Below the pieces are notes generated by a model that saw nothing but the letters and a program-made list of their open reading frames with translations, was not told where the DNA came from and did not search any database. The translations under genes and the position numbers were made by a program. Positions 1 through 8,879 of a stretch of DNA of 64,000 bases are shown here, in pieces. Numbering within the stretch: the first letter of the stretch is position 1; every line of letters starts with the position of its first letter. The stretch is from Rubrivivax sp. (GTDB taxonomy: Bacteria > Pseudomonadota > Gammaproteobacteria > Burkholderiales > Burkholderiaceae_C), in NCBI GenBank assembly GCA_019635285.1, contig JAHBZS010000001.1:124001-188000 (forward strand). Direction: 5' to 3'.

Positions 1-58
1 CCGAACACCAGGCCTCGGCATGGGCGCAGCACGTGGTGCTGCAAAAGGAGACCCGCAC

Positions 59-976
59 ATGAAGACTGCCTTCGACACCCCGCTGGCGCTGTGCGGCCCG
101 CTGCGCCAGCCGAAGCAGATGCTGGCCGAGCAGGCCTACGGCGGCCATACCTCGATCCACGACGACGCCATGGCCGAGAAGCTGGGCTTTCGTGCCGGGC
201 CGATCGAAGGGCCCACGCACTTCAGCCAGTTCGTGCCGCTGCTGGCGCAGGTGTGGGGCCGCGACTGGTTCGAGCGCGGCTGCCTGTCGGCGCACTACCA
301 GAACATGGTGGTCGAAGGCGAGTCGGTGCGTGCCTTCGTCGAGTTGCCCGCGCCCGGCGCGACACGTTGCCGTGCGTGGGCCGAGAAGGCCGACGGCACG
401 CCGGTGCTGGACGCCAGCGCCACGCTGGGGCCCGGCCCGACGCTGCTGGAGGAGCGACTGGCGCAGTTGCGCCCGCCGCAGCGTCTGCTGATCCTGGCCG
501 ACCTGCGGGTGGGCCAGCGCGGCCTGGCCGACGAGCGCGTGCGCATGCAGGCCGACCAGCACATGGGCGCGCTGTATCCGTTCTCGCTGCAGCAGAAGCT
601 GGCCAAGATCACCGAGCCCTCGCCCTGGTACGACGATGCGTCGGCCAGCCCCTGGGGCCGCCCGATCATCCCGCTGGAGATGGTCAGCGTGCTCGCCGAG
701 TACAGCAACGCGCAGGCGGGCTTCGCGGTCAAGGGCCCGGTGGTGGGGCTGTTCGCCGACCAGCAGATCCGCATGGTCGACGGGCCGCTGTTCGTCGGCG
801 AGGACTACCTGATCCGCCGCGAGATCGTGGCGCTGTCGGAAAGCAAGCGCACCGAGTCGTACTGGGTGCACACGCGCATCTTCGACGTCGCGGGCCGCGT
901 GCTCAAGGCCGAGGTGCTGCTGAACCACGCGACGCTGAAACATTCCTACGCCGGCTACGCGGCGCCGAAGGGCTGA
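59..976 (+). CDS. MaoC-like/hotdog-fold protein, probable acyl-CoA pathway enzyme
   Basis: Encodes 305 residues. The segment around residues 38-90 (GFRAGPIEGPTHFSQF, then a CLSAHYQNMVVEGESVRAFVE-like strand) has the look of a hotdog (MaoC-like) domain, and the second half (GPLFVGEDYLIRREIVALSESKRTESYWV) looks like a second hotdog half, so a double-hotdog hydratase/thioesterase-type protein is likely. The ATG at 59 is chosen over the in-frame ATG at 20 because AAAAGGAG (43-50) lies 8 nt upstream of it. It is followed convergently by the AI-2E gene, and nearby acyl-CoA dehydrogenases and SDRs suggest a beta-oxidation-like role. The substrate is unknown. The fold call is by sequence feel, not by a profile match. 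Confidence 0.6.
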   Translation: MKTAFDTPLALCGPLRQPKQMLAEQAYGGHTSIHDDAMAEKLGFRAGPIEGPTHFSQFVPLLAQVWGRDWFERGCLSAHYQNMVVEGESVRAFVELPAPGATRCRAWAEKADGTPVLDASATLGPGPTLLEERLAQLRPPQRLLILADLRVGQRGLADERVRMQADQHMGALYPFSLQQKLAKITEPSPWYDDASASPWGRPIIPLEMVSVLAEYSNAQAGFAVKGPVVGLFADQQIRMVDGPLFVGEDYLIRREIVALSESKRTESYWVHTRIFDVAGRVLKAEVLLNHATLKHSYAGYAAPKG

Positions 977-1081
977 GCGCCGGCCCGGGCGGCCACCGGA
1001 TCGTCGCCTCTGTCGCCGCGGTCGCTGCCGCGGCCAAAGAAGTAGGCCGCGACCAAGAGGCCGCGCATCGGGGTCCCCCCT

Positions 1082-2263
1082 TCACGCTCCCAGGAGTTCG
1101 CCGATCGGCTTCAGGCCGTCCACGTGGTCGCACACCACCTTGAAAGCCATCAGCAGCGGCGCGCCCAGCAGCAGGCCCCACAGCCCCCACAGCCAGCCGA
1201 AGGCCAGCACGCCGACGAAGATCAGCACCGGGTTCATGCACGCGGCGCGCCCGGTCAGCCAAGGCGTCAGCAGGTTGCCTTCGAGGGTGTTGATGAGCAG
1301 CGACGCGCCGCCGATGGCCAGCGCCATGCCGGGTGTGCCGAACTGCAGAAAGGCCACCAGCGACAGCGCACCCGCGGTGAAGAGGGCGCCGACGTAGGGC
1401 ACCAGGTTCAGCACCGCCGCGACCACGCCCCACACCGCCGCCCGCTCCAGGCCGAAGGCCAGCAGCGTGAGCCAGGTGGCGACGCCGACCAGCGCGCTGG
1501 TGCCGATCTGCACCAGCAGGTAGCGCCGGATCTGCGCGTCGATCTCGTCGAGCATCTGCACGGTGATGCGCTTGTGGCGCAGCCTGGGGCCGACGACCCT
1601 GACCAGCTTGCGCCGGAAGCCGTCGCCGGCCGTCACCAGGAAGAAGGTGATGAACAGCACCACCAGCATCTGGCCGAGGAAGCCGGCCAGCCCGAGCGTG
1701 CCGCTCCACAGGTAGTCGCGCACGTTGAAGCGCGGCGGTTCGACCTGCACGCGGGTCACGCCCTTGTCGGAGCGCGCAGGCGGCGTGGCGCTGACCGCCG
1801 CGGCCTGCTCGATCTTCTCCGCGGCGCGTTGCGCCTTGGCAATCGGGCTCTGCGCCTCGCTCGACGTGGAGCGCAATGCGCCGCGCAGCTTCTTGGCCGC
1901 CTCGGGCAGCGATTCGATCATCGCCGTGGCGTCGTCGGCCAGCGCATAGACCATCGATGCGGCGCCGCCGGTCAGCGCCAGCAGCACGGCGGCGGCCGCG
2001 ACGGCGCGTGGCACGCGCCAGCGCTCCATCCGGCCGACCACCGGCGACACCGCGTAGCTGCTCATCACCGCCAGCAGCACCGGCACCACCACCGCGCCGG
2101 CCCAGCGCAGCGTGTACAGGCAGGCAAGCACGGCGATCAGCGCCAGCGACACGCTGCGCAGGTCGATGCGCGAGGCCGTTGGTTCCGGTGCCGTCAGTTC
2201 CGCCGGCTGGGTTGCAGCGTCGGCGGCGGCATCCGTCGCGGCGATGGACAGTTGGGCTTGCAT
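1082..2263 (-). CDS. AI-2E family transporter (PF01594-type membrane protein)
   Basis: About 393 residues with the layout of the AI-2E/PerM family: two N-terminal membrane helices ([20 protein letters not shown], then [19 protein letters not shown]), a third helix, a long soluble loop, and a cluster of C-terminal helices carrying the family landmarks [16 protein letters not shown] and GLLLGAPLL. Family members are inner-membrane proteins proposed to export small molecules or ions; the substrate is not predictable here. The ATG at 2263 is preferred to an upstream GTG at 2293. It converges with the hotdog gene and diverges from the acyl-CoA dehydrogenase across about 190 bp. Confidence 0.85.
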   Translation of the reverse strand: MQAQLSIAATDAAADAATQPAELTAPEPTASRIDLRSVSLALIAVLACLYTLRWAGAVVVPVLLAVMSSYAVSPVVGRMERWRVPRAVAAAAVLLALTGGAASMVYALADDATAMIESLPEAAKKLRGALRSTSSEAQSPIAKAQRAAEKIEQAAAVSATPPARSDKGVTRVQVEPPRFNVRDYLWSGTLGLAGFLGQMLVVLFITFFLVTAGDGFRRKLVRVVGPRLRHKRITVQMLDEIDAQIRRYLLVQIGTSALVGVATWLTLLAFGLERAAVWGVVAAVLNLVPYVGALFTAGALSLVAFLQFGTPGMALAIGGASLLINTLEGNLLTPWLTGRAACMNPVLIFVGVLAFGWLWGLWGLLLGAPLLMAFKVVCDHVDGLKPIGELLGA

Positions 2264-2455
2264 GTCCCGAGCGAGTATCTGCAACGGCCGCACCGACGCG
2301 CAGCGGACGACACCGCCTGCCCCCGTAGGACCGGTCCTACGCGCGGCCAGCCGCCCTGCAGGCGTGTCCCCTCGATGACAGTCTGTCGCCTAGGAGCTTG
2401 CGCGCCTGGCGCGCGGCGTCCACGATGCGGCCTTCGACACACGCAAGGGAAGACC

Positions 2456-3661
2456 ATGGCATTCGATCCTTCTCCGAAGGTACAAGACCTGCAGAAGCGC
2501 CTGACGGCGTTCATGGACGAGTACATCTACCCGAACGAGAAGCGCCACTCCGACGAGGCCGAGGCGCTGGGGGCGTGGAAGGTCTATCCGGTGATCGAGG
2601 AGCTGAAGCCCAAGGCGCGCGCGGCCGGGCTGTGGAACCTGTTCCTGCCCGAGTCGAAGCACGGCGCCGGCCTGACGAACCTGGAGTACGCGCCGCTGTG
2701 CGAGATCATGGGCCGCAGCTTCCTGGCGCCCGAGGTCTTCAACTGCAGCGCGCCCGACACCGGCAACATGGAAGTGCTGGCGCGCTACGGCACGCCGGAG
2801 CACCAGGAGCGCTGGCTGAAGCCGCTGCTGGCCGGCGAGATCCGCTCCTGCTTCGCGATGACCGAGCCCAAGGTCGCGTCCAGCGACGCCACCAACATCG
2901 AAAGCTCGATCCGCCGCGACGGCGACGAGTACGTGATCAACGGCCACAAGTGGTACACGACCAACGCCACCGACCCGCGCTGCAAGATCGCCATCTTCAT
3001 GGGCAAGACCGACCCGGACAACCCCGACCGCCACAAGCAGCAGTCGATGATCCTGGTGCCGATGGACGCGCCCGGTGTCAAGGTGGTGCGGCCGCTGCCG
3101 GTGTTCGGCTTCTACGGGCTGCCCGACCGGGCGTCGGAAGTGCTGTTCGAGAACGTGCGCGTGCCGGCGTCGAACATGCTGCTCGGCGAAGGCCGCGGTT
3201 TCGAGATCGCGCAGGGCCGGCTGGGGCCGGGGCGCATCCACCACTGCATGCGCCAGATCGGCCTGGCCGAGCGGGCGCTGGAGCGCATGTGCCGGCGCGC
3301 GCGCGAGCGCGTCGCCTTCGGCAAGCGCGTGTCGGAGCAGGGCGTGACGCTGGAGCGCATCGCCGAAAGCCGCATCATGATCGAGCAGGCGCGCCTGCTC
3401 ACGCTGAATGCCGCGCACCGCATGGACACGGTGGGCAACAAGGTGGCCAAGACCGAGATCGCCATGATCAAGGTGGCGGTGCCGACGATGGCCGGCAAGG
3501 TCATCGACTGGGCCATCCAGGCGCACGGCGGCGGCGGCACCAGCAACGACTTCGGCCTGACGGTCGCCTACGCGATGTCGCGAGCGCTGCGCCTGGCCGA
3601 CGGGCCGGACGAGGTGCACCGCGAGCAGCTGGGCAAGAGGGAGCTGCGCAAGTACGCCTGA
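2456..3661 (+). CDS. acyl-CoA dehydrogenase family protein
   Basis: Encodes 401 residues of the flavin-dependent acyl-CoA dehydrogenase family (ACAD10/11-like branch): an N-terminal helical domain, the flavin/substrate strand [15 protein letters not shown], a central beta domain ([28 protein letters not shown]), and a C-terminal helical domain with [20 protein letters not shown] and [13 protein letters not shown]. It would oxidise an acyl-CoA to the enoyl-CoA with electrons passed to ETF. The ATG at 2456 follows AAGGGAAG; the reading frame stays open far upstream but only as antisense to the AI-2E gene. It resembles the second dehydrogenase at 4133, suggesting an old duplication. Confidence 0.9.
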   Translation: MAFDPSPKVQDLQKRLTAFMDEYIYPNEKRHSDEAEALGAWKVYPVIEELKPKARAAGLWNLFLPESKHGAGLTNLEYAPLCEIMGRSFLAPEVFNCSAPDTGNMEVLARYGTPEHQERWLKPLLAGEIRSCFAMTEPKVASSDATNIESSIRRDGDEYVINGHKWYTTNATDPRCKIAIFMGKTDPDNPDRHKQQSMILVPMDAPGVKVVRPLPVFGFYGLPDRASEVLFENVRVPASNMLLGEGRGFEIAQGRLGPGRIHHCMRQIGLAERALERMCRRARERVAFGKRVSEQGVTLERIAESRIMIEQARLLTLNAAHRMDTVGNKVAKTEIAMIKVAVPTMAGKVIDWAIQAHGGGGTSNDFGLTVAYAMSRALRLADGPDEVHREQLGKRELRKYA

Positions 3662-3687
3662 GGGCGGCTGCAGCAGCGGCTGCGACG

Positions 3688-3930
3688 CTAGCGCCGCAGC
3701 TGCGCCATGGCGATCATGATGGCGTCGACCTTGTCGTGCAGCGCCGCCATCTGGTCGCCCAGCTCGTCGAGCTGCGACTGCACGTCGTCCGGCGTGGCGG
3801 CATCGGCCGTCGTGTGGTCGTCCGGCGGCGGCTGCAGGTCCAGGCGCAACTGGTGCAGTTCCCAGCCGATCCAGCCCAGCGCGCAGACGATGACGGCGCG
3901 CCAGAGCCATTCGGCGATCTGTCGTTTCAT
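3688..3930 (-). CDS. small membrane-anchored protein with coiled-coil tail
   Basis: An 80-residue protein not recognised by family. One N-terminal membrane helix (WRAVIVCALGWIGWELHQL) is followed by an acidic, polar tail ending in a predicted coiled coil (QSQLDELGDQMAALHDKVDAIMIAMAQL). The ATG at 3930 is chosen because AGAGGA sits just upstream; the frame is open further upstream without a comparable ribosome site. It lies between two acyl-CoA dehydrogenase genes on the opposite strand, converging on the first with 26 bp between stop codons. No function can be assigned. Confidence 0.6.
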   Translation of the reverse strand: MKRQIAEWLWRAVIVCALGWIGWELHQLRLDLQPPPDDHTTADAATPDDVQSQLDELGDQMAALHDKVDAIMIAMAQLRR

Positions 3931-4132
3931 AGGTCCTCTTCGGTTCGGTCGGCCCGTGGCCGTGGCGCCGATTGTGGCGGCTGGGCCAGCCAGTTGCCGC
4001 AAGACCGCCCGCCGCGGGCCCACTAGCCTTCGCAGGCCGCAGGCCTGGCCGGCGCGGCTGCCGACGGCCTGTCGCGAAAGCGATGTGCGGCGGGCGCCGC
4101 ATGTGCGATTCTCCGCCGAGGAGGCAAGTTAG

Positions 4133-5413
4133 ATGGACTTCGAACCCAGCCCGCGCAGCGCCGACCTGCGGCGGCGCATCGATCACTTCATGGCGCAGCA
4201 TGTGTTCCCCGTGGAGCACCTGTACCGCGAGCAGGCGCACGGCGGCGCGCCGGACGCGCGCTACCGCACGCCGCCGGTGTTGCAGGCGTTGAAGGCGCGC
4301 GCCAAGGCCGAAGGGCTGTGGAACCTGTTCCTGCCGGGCGACCACGGTGCGGGGCTCGGCAACCTGGAATACGCGCCGCTGGCCGAAAGCATGGGCCGTG
4401 TGCTGTGGGCCAGCGAGGTCTTCAACTGCTCGGCGCCGGATACCGGCAACATGGAGGTGCTGGCGCAGTACGGCACGCCCGAGCAGCAGCGGCAATGGCT
4501 GGAGCCGCTGCTGGACGGGCGCATCCGCTCGGCCTTCTCGATGACCGAGCCCGAGGTCGCGTCCAGCGACGCCACCAACATCCGCTGCGAGATCCGGCGC
4601 GACGGTGAGCACTACGTGATCAACGGCCGCAAGTGGTTCACCTCGGGCGCGCTGAACGAGGACTGCGAGATCCTCATCGTCATGGGCCTGACGGCGCCCG
4701 ACCATCCAGAAGTACACAAGCGCCAGTCGATGATCCTCGTGCCACGGCGCACGCCGGGCGTGCGCATCGTGCGCGACATGCATGTCTTCGGCTACGACGA
4801 CGCGCCGGTGGGCCACCCCGAGATCGTCTACGAGAACGTGCGCGTGCCGGCGGCCAACATGCTGCTGGGCGAAGGCCGCGGCTTCGAGATCGCACAGGGC
4901 CGCCTGGGGCCCGGGCGCATCCACCACTGCATGCGGCTGGTGGGCTGCGCGCAGCGCGCGCTGGAGCTGATGTGCCGCCGCGCCAAGCTGCGCCAGGCTT
5001 TCGGCCACCGCCTGGCCGAGCACGGCAGCGTGCGCGAGGACATCGCGCGCGCCTACTGCGACATCGAGCAGGCGCGGCTGCTGACGCTGCGCGCCGCCGA
5101 CAAGATGGACCGCGAGGGCAACAAGGCCGCGCGCGACCTGATCGCCGCGGCCAAGGTGGTGGTGCCGGCGATGGCCGCGCGCGTCATCGATGCGGCGATC
5201 CAGGTCTTCGGCGGCGCCGGCGTGTCGCAGGACACCTTCCTGGCCGAGGCCTACACCTACGCGCGCTTCATGCGCATGGGCGATGGGCCCGACCAGGTGC
5301 ACCTGGCGGCGCTGGGCAAGGCGCTGGTCAAGCGCCACGGCGCCGAGCCGTCGCCGCAGACCGCGCAGGCCGCGCCGCGCGCGCGCTCCGACGCGGCGCT
5401 GTTCCGCTGGTGA
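4133..5413 (+). CDS. acyl-CoA dehydrogenase family protein (paralogue)
   Basis: Encodes 426 residues and parallels the dehydrogenase at 2456 almost motif for motif: [55 protein letters not shown] and the C-terminal [34 protein letters not shown]. Its C-terminus is longer (an Ala/Arg-rich tail after residue 400). The start follows GAGGCAAGTTAG. The gene is the first of a run of three same-strand genes (then two SDRs, the second overlapping the first by 1 bp), so it probably works with them on an acyl-CoA or alcohol/ketone side chain. Substrate unknown. Confidence 0.9.
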   Translation: MDFEPSPRSADLRRRIDHFMAQHVFPVEHLYREQAHGGAPDARYRTPPVLQALKARAKAEGLWNLFLPGDHGAGLGNLEYAPLAESMGRVLWASEVFNCSAPDTGNMEVLAQYGTPEQQRQWLEPLLDGRIRSAFSMTEPEVASSDATNIRCEIRRDGEHYVINGRKWFTSGALNEDCEILIVMGLTAPDHPEVHKRQSMILVPRRTPGVRIVRDMHVFGYDDAPVGHPEIVYENVRVPAANMLLGEGRGFEIAQGRLGPGRIHHCMRLVGCAQRALELMCRRAKLRQAFGHRLAEHGSVREDIARAYCDIEQARLLTLRAADKMDREGNKAARDLIAAAKVVVPAMAARVIDAAIQVFGGAGVSQDTFLAEAYTYARFMRMGDGPDQVHLAALGKALVKRHGAEPSPQTAQAAPRARSDAALFRW

Positions 5414-5423
5414 GGGGCGCGCG

Positions 5424-6182
5424 ATGAACGACGCTTTCAGCCTGAAGGACCAGGTGGCGCTGGTCACCGGCTCGACCATGGGCATCGGCGAGGCCACGGC
5501 GCGCACTTTGGCGCAGGCCGGCGCGCACGTCATCGTCAGCAGCCGCAAGCAGCCCGACTGCGACCGGGTGGCCGCCGAGCTGCGCGCCGAGGGCCTGAGT
5601 GCCGAAGGCGTGGCCTGCCACATCGGCCGCATGGAGGACATCGCGGCGATGGCCGAGCACCTGCGCTCGCACCACGGCCGGCTGGACGCGCTGGTCAACA
5701 ACGCGGTGCTGAGCCCGCTGCGCAGCATTGCCGACACCGACGTCGGCCTGTTCACCAAGACGGTGGAGGTGGACCTGCGCGGCTATTGGTACCTGTCGGC
5801 CGAAGCCGCCAAGCTGATGGCCGGCCGCGGCGGCAGCATCGTCAACCTGGCCTCGGTGGCGGCGCTGCATCCGGACCAGGGGCTGGCGTTGTATTCGACC
5901 CTGAAGACCGCGCTGATCGGCATGAGCCGCAGCTTCGCGATGGAGTACGGCCCGCAGGGCGTGCGCGTGAACACGCTGCTGCCGGGGCTGATCAAGACCA
6001 AGCTGGCCGACAAGTACGACCCGGCGCAGCAGGCCAGGGTGATCGAGCGCACGCCGCTGCGCCGGCTGGGTACGCCTGAGGACATCGCCAACGCGGTGCG
6101 CTACCTGTGCTCGCCGGCGGCGGCCTTCGTCACCGGCGCCAGCCTCGTCGTCGACGGCGGCTTGAGCGTGGGGCTGTTCTGA
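5424..6182 (+). CDS. SDR family NAD(P)-dependent oxidoreductase
   Basis: A 252-residue classical short-chain dehydrogenase: cofactor motif TGSTMGIG near the N-terminus, NNAVLS in place of the usual NNAG, catalytic Ser in NLASVAAL, the Tyr-x3-Lys pair in YSTLK, and the C-terminal VTGASLVVDGGLSVG. Such enzymes interconvert alcohols and ketones, often 3-hydroxyacyl or ring-hydroxyl groups. It begins 10 bp after the acyl-CoA dehydrogenase and its stop overlaps the next start (TGATG), so it is translationally coupled to the second SDR. Confidence 0.9.
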   Translation: MNDAFSLKDQVALVTGSTMGIGEATARTLAQAGAHVIVSSRKQPDCDRVAAELRAEGLSAEGVACHIGRMEDIAAMAEHLRSHHGRLDALVNNAVLSPLRSIADTDVGLFTKTVEVDLRGYWYLSAEAAKLMAGRGGSIVNLASVAALHPDQGLALYSTLKTALIGMSRSFAMEYGPQGVRVNTLLPGLIKTKLADKYDPAQQARVIERTPLRRLGTPEDIANAVRYLCSPAAAFVTGASLVVDGGLSVGLF

Positions 6183-6973
6183 TGCGGGTCGCCGGCCGGG
6201 TGGTCGTGGTCACCGGCGGCGGCAGCGGCATCGGCGCCGCGCTGGTGCGGCGCTTTGCGGCGGAGGGCGCCGCGGCGGTGGTGGTGGCCGATCGCGACGC
6301 GCAGGCGGCGTCCAGCGTCGCCGCGGCTTGCGGCCCGGCCGGCCATGCGGCGACGCTGGACGTGCGCGACGGCGCCGCGACTGAGGCGCTGGTGGCGCAG
6401 GTCGAAGCGCAGCACGGGCCCATCGGCCTGTACTGCGCCAATGCCGGTCTGGGCGTGCCCGAGGGCGCGTACCCGGCCGACGATGTGTGGCAGCGCCAGT
6501 GGGAGGTGCACCTGATGGCGCACGTGCACGCCGCGCGTGCGCTGGTGCCGCGCATGACGGCGCGGCCGCAGGGCGGCTGGCTGCTGTTCACCGCCTCGGC
6601 GGCGGGCCTGCTGTCGCAGCCTGACGCGCCTTATGCCGTGACCAAGCATGCCGCGGTGGCGCATGCCGAATGGCTGGCCATCACCCACGGCGGCCAGGGC
6701 TTGGGCGTGTCCTGCCTGTGCCCGGGCGCGGTGGACACACCCATGCTGCGTGCCGAACCGGAGCCCCGCTTGCAGGCGATGCTGGCCGGGCAGCAGCCGA
6801 TGGGCGCCGACGCGGTGGCCGAGATCGTGGTGCGCGGTCTGCACGACGAGCGCTTCTTGATCCTGACTCATCCGCAGCTGAGTGAATGGGAGGCGCGCAA
6901 GGTCGCCGACCGCGAGCGCTGGATCCGCGGCATGCGCCGCGCCTGGGCGGGGCTGCAGGCATCTCCCTCCTAG
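6182..6973 (+). CDS. SDR family NAD(P)-dependent oxidoreductase
   Basis: A 263-residue short-chain dehydrogenase with TGGGSGIG at the N-terminal Rossmann turn, a CANAG motif, the catalytic Tyr-x3-Lys in YAVTK, and PGAVDTPM after it. The C-terminal region (LILTHPQLSEWEARKVADRERWIRGMRRAWAGL) is typical of the subgroup annotated as SDRs acting on larger hydroxy substrates. Its ATG overlaps the preceding stop by one base. It is the last gene of the block before the restriction-modification genes, where base use becomes visibly less GC-rich. Confidence 0.88.
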   Translation: MRVAGRVVVVTGGGSGIGAALVRRFAAEGAAAVVVADRDAQAASSVAAACGPAGHAATLDVRDGAATEALVAQVEAQHGPIGLYCANAGLGVPEGAYPADDVWQRQWEVHLMAHVHAARALVPRMTARPQGGWLLFTASAAGLLSQPDAPYAVTKHAAVAHAEWLAITHGGQGLGVSCLCPGAVDTPMLRAEPEPRLQAMLAGQQPMGADAVAEIVVRGLHDERFLILTHPQLSEWEARKVADRERWIRGMRRAWAGLQASPS

Positions 6974-7051
6974 AGTTAGAACGCCCGCACCATCGGTCCG
7001 TCGACCTTGAACGACGGCTACCGCTCATGGGGTCATACGGGTGGACAGTTT

Positions 7052-7065
7052 GACGTCCAGACGTC
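7052..7065. promoter_or_regulatory. double GACGTC palindrome upstream of the DNA methyltransferase
   Basis: Two copies of the six-base palindrome GACGTC are separated by CA, so the 14-bp block is both a direct and an inverted repeat. It sits 31 bp upstream of the chosen methyltransferase ATG, beside weak promoter-like hexamers (TTGACG at 7050, TATGAT at 7066, too closely spaced to be a normal pair). It could be a regulator site or the enzyme's own recognition sequence. No direct evidence decides. Confidence 0.3.
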
Positions 7066-7096
7066 TATGATGCTGTATTTTCATCCAGATATCGCC

Positions 7097-8239
7097 ATGA
7101 CACGCAGACGGCCAGGCCAAGTCCGCGACGCTATCGTTCAAGTTCTGGAGCGCAGCCAGCACGGAGCGTTGGTCGGTGAGGTGTGCGAGCAGGTCTCGCA
7201 GCTAATCGGTGAAGCCGTGCCGGCGTCCTCGGTGCGTTCGTACTTGCGTCTCAATACCCCGGAGCTCTTTGCTCGCACCGACCGAGGTCAATATGTCCTT
7301 GCGGGCTTCGACGACCGCGGGCCTGCCGCCAAATCGCAGGTGGCCACCGAGGCGGCGCAGTATCGTTTCGGCCGGGCGCGACTGGTGCAAGCGGACTGCA
7401 TCGAATGGCTCGCGCAGCAGCCGCGAAAGTCGATTCATGCCGTCGTCACCGACCCACCTTACGGCCTGGTTGAGTACACCGAGGCGGAGCAGAAGAAACT
7501 GCGAGCCGGCCGGGGAGGCGTGTGGCGCATTCCGCCCAGTTTCGATGGTGCGAAACGCTCTCCACTGCCGCGCTTCACTGTGCTGAAGGCCACCGATCTG
7601 GACGCGCTTGATCGCTTTTTTCACGACTGGGCGCGCGCGTTGCTCGAGGTACTGGTGCCGGGGGCAAATGTGGTGGTGGCCAGCAACCCCTTGCTGTCGC
7701 ATCGTGTATCGAACGCACTCGCGCGCGCCGGCCTGGAGCGACGCGGGGAACTGGTGCGTTTGGTGATGACCATGCGCGGTGGTGACCGACCCAAGCATGC
7801 CCATGTCGAGTTTGACGACGTCAGCGTGATGCCGCGATCGATGTGGGAGCCGTGGCTGCTGTTCCGGCGCCCGTTGGAGGGCCGAGTGCAAGACAATCTG
7901 CGCCGTTGGGGAACGGGCGGATTCAGGCGCATCAGCGCAGACAAGCCATTTGGCGACGTGATTGCATCAGCACCAACACGCACTTCTGAGCGCAAGCTCG
8001 CCGACCACCCGAGCCTGAAGCCGCAGGCCTTTCTTCGACAGCTGGTGCGCGGCGCGCTGCCGCTCGGACAGGGTGTGGTCCTAGACCCGTTCGCCGGCTC
8101 GGGATCGACTCTCGCGGCCGCCGAAGCAGTCGGCTACGAAAGCACTGGCGTCGAGCGCGATGCAGGCTACTTCGCTCTGGCGATGCAGGCCATTCCGCGC
8201 CTCGCGGAACTGCCTACGGCGATCAGTCAAGCTCGATAG
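7097..8239 (+). CDS. type II DNA methyltransferase (beta-class order) with N-terminal winged-helix-like domain
   Basis: About 380 residues. Residues 1-70 (RPGQVRDAIVQVLERSQHG...SVRSYLRLNTPELFARTDRGQYVL) look like a winged-helix/HARE-HTH-type DNA-binding domain. Motif IV is DPPYG at 119-123 and the SAM-binding motif I is DPFAGSGST at 330-338; IV before I is the beta-class order, giving N4-cytosine or N6-adenine methylation. An ATG at 7097 is preferred because the domain starts there; in-frame ATGs lie upstream. The gene converges on and overlaps the endonuclease by 13 bp, so the pair is a restriction-modification unit. Specificity cannot be read from the sequence. Confidence 0.85.
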   Translation: MTRRRPGQVRDAIVQVLERSQHGALVGEVCEQVSQLIGEAVPASSVRSYLRLNTPELFARTDRGQYVLAGFDDRGPAAKSQVATEAAQYRFGRARLVQADCIEWLAQQPRKSIHAVVTDPPYGLVEYTEAEQKKLRAGRGGVWRIPPSFDGAKRSPLPRFTVLKATDLDALDRFFHDWARALLEVLVPGANVVVASNPLLSHRVSNALARAGLERRGELVRLVMTMRGGDRPKHAHVEFDDVSVMPRSMWEPWLLFRRPLEGRVQDNLRRWGTGGFRRISADKPFGDVIASAPTRTSERKLADHPSLKPQAFLRQLVRGALPLGQGVVLDPFAGSGSTLAAAEAVGYESTGVERDAGYFALAMQAIPRLAELPTAISQAR

Positions 8240-8829
8240 ATCCATGATCTGCGCAGCTTGGCAATGCCTTCTGCATGCAGCGTCGCAGTTCGCGTGCCCA
8301 GGTCCCCGCGTTCATTGCGCCTGAAATCCGCCACGTCGACGTGGCCGAGATAGATCTCGTTGAAGCTCATCGGGCGCCGCTCGCGCGCCGGCTCGGTAAT
8401 GGTGTCTACGTTGTAGACGAAGACGCACATCCATTGTTCACGCGCGCCGTGCGTATCGACGGCACCTCCCGGCTTGCGTGTGGTCTTGATCTCAACGCCC
8501 TTGTCGCCGGCCTTTACTGCATTGCCGGCGTACTGGCCCTTGAGCACGAGATCGGGGTGGCCGTTGAAGTACTGGTTCACGACGAGCGCTCTGGAAGGCT
8601 TGGCGACGCTGGCGGTAAGCATGTCGGAGAGCACGCCCGACATGACCGCGGGGCGAAGCATGTCGTCGAGTCGGTCCAGGCCCTTGGCCATCAAACCGGC
8701 GTTGACGTCGTGGAAGAAGTCGTAGACGTCCTGCACCGCAGCGCGGATGTCGTCCATACGTAGTTCGAAGGGCAGTGCCGCATTCGCGTTGAATTTGGTG
8801 GGGTCTAGTGTGTTGCGCTGCACTGACAT
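8227..8829 (-). CDS. type II restriction endonuclease, PD-(D/E)xK fold (predicted)
   Basis: A 200-residue protein. The nuclease signature is visible as HPD (91-93), about 20 residues later GVEIKTT with E113-x-K115, followed by GGAVDTHGAREQWMCVFVY, a segment common in PD-(D/E)xK restriction enzymes. The ATG at 8829 is favoured over 8835 because GGAGG lies 9 nt from it but only 3 nt from the other. It converges with the methyltransferase, the usual partner context. Relation to ApaLI-like enzymes is possible but unproven; the cut site is unknown. Confidence 0.75.
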   Translation of the reverse strand: MSVQRNTLDPTKFNANAALPFELRMDDIRAAVQDVYDFFHDVNAGLMAKGLDRLDDMLRPAVMSGVLSDMLTASVAKPSRALVVNQYFNGHPDLVLKGQYAGNAVKAGDKGVEIKTTRKPGGAVDTHGAREQWMCVFVYNVDTITEPARERRPMSFNEIYLGHVDVADFRRNERGDLGTRTATLHAEGIAKLRRSWIYRA

Positions 8830-8879
8830 TCGCATGGGCCTCCGACTCAGGATGGTAGGGCATGGGGAGGAGGCGATCC

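Noticed and set aside
2456-5758. Very long minus-strand open frames opposite the acyl-CoA dehydrogenases, and similar long antisense frames at many genes
   Set aside because: They are high-GC antisense shadows: no family motifs, odd His/Arg/Gln-rich composition, and strong families on the other strand.
7050-7071. Sigma-70 promoter TTGACG/TATGAT for the methyltransferase
   Set aside because: The spacer is only 10 bp, far shorter than needed.
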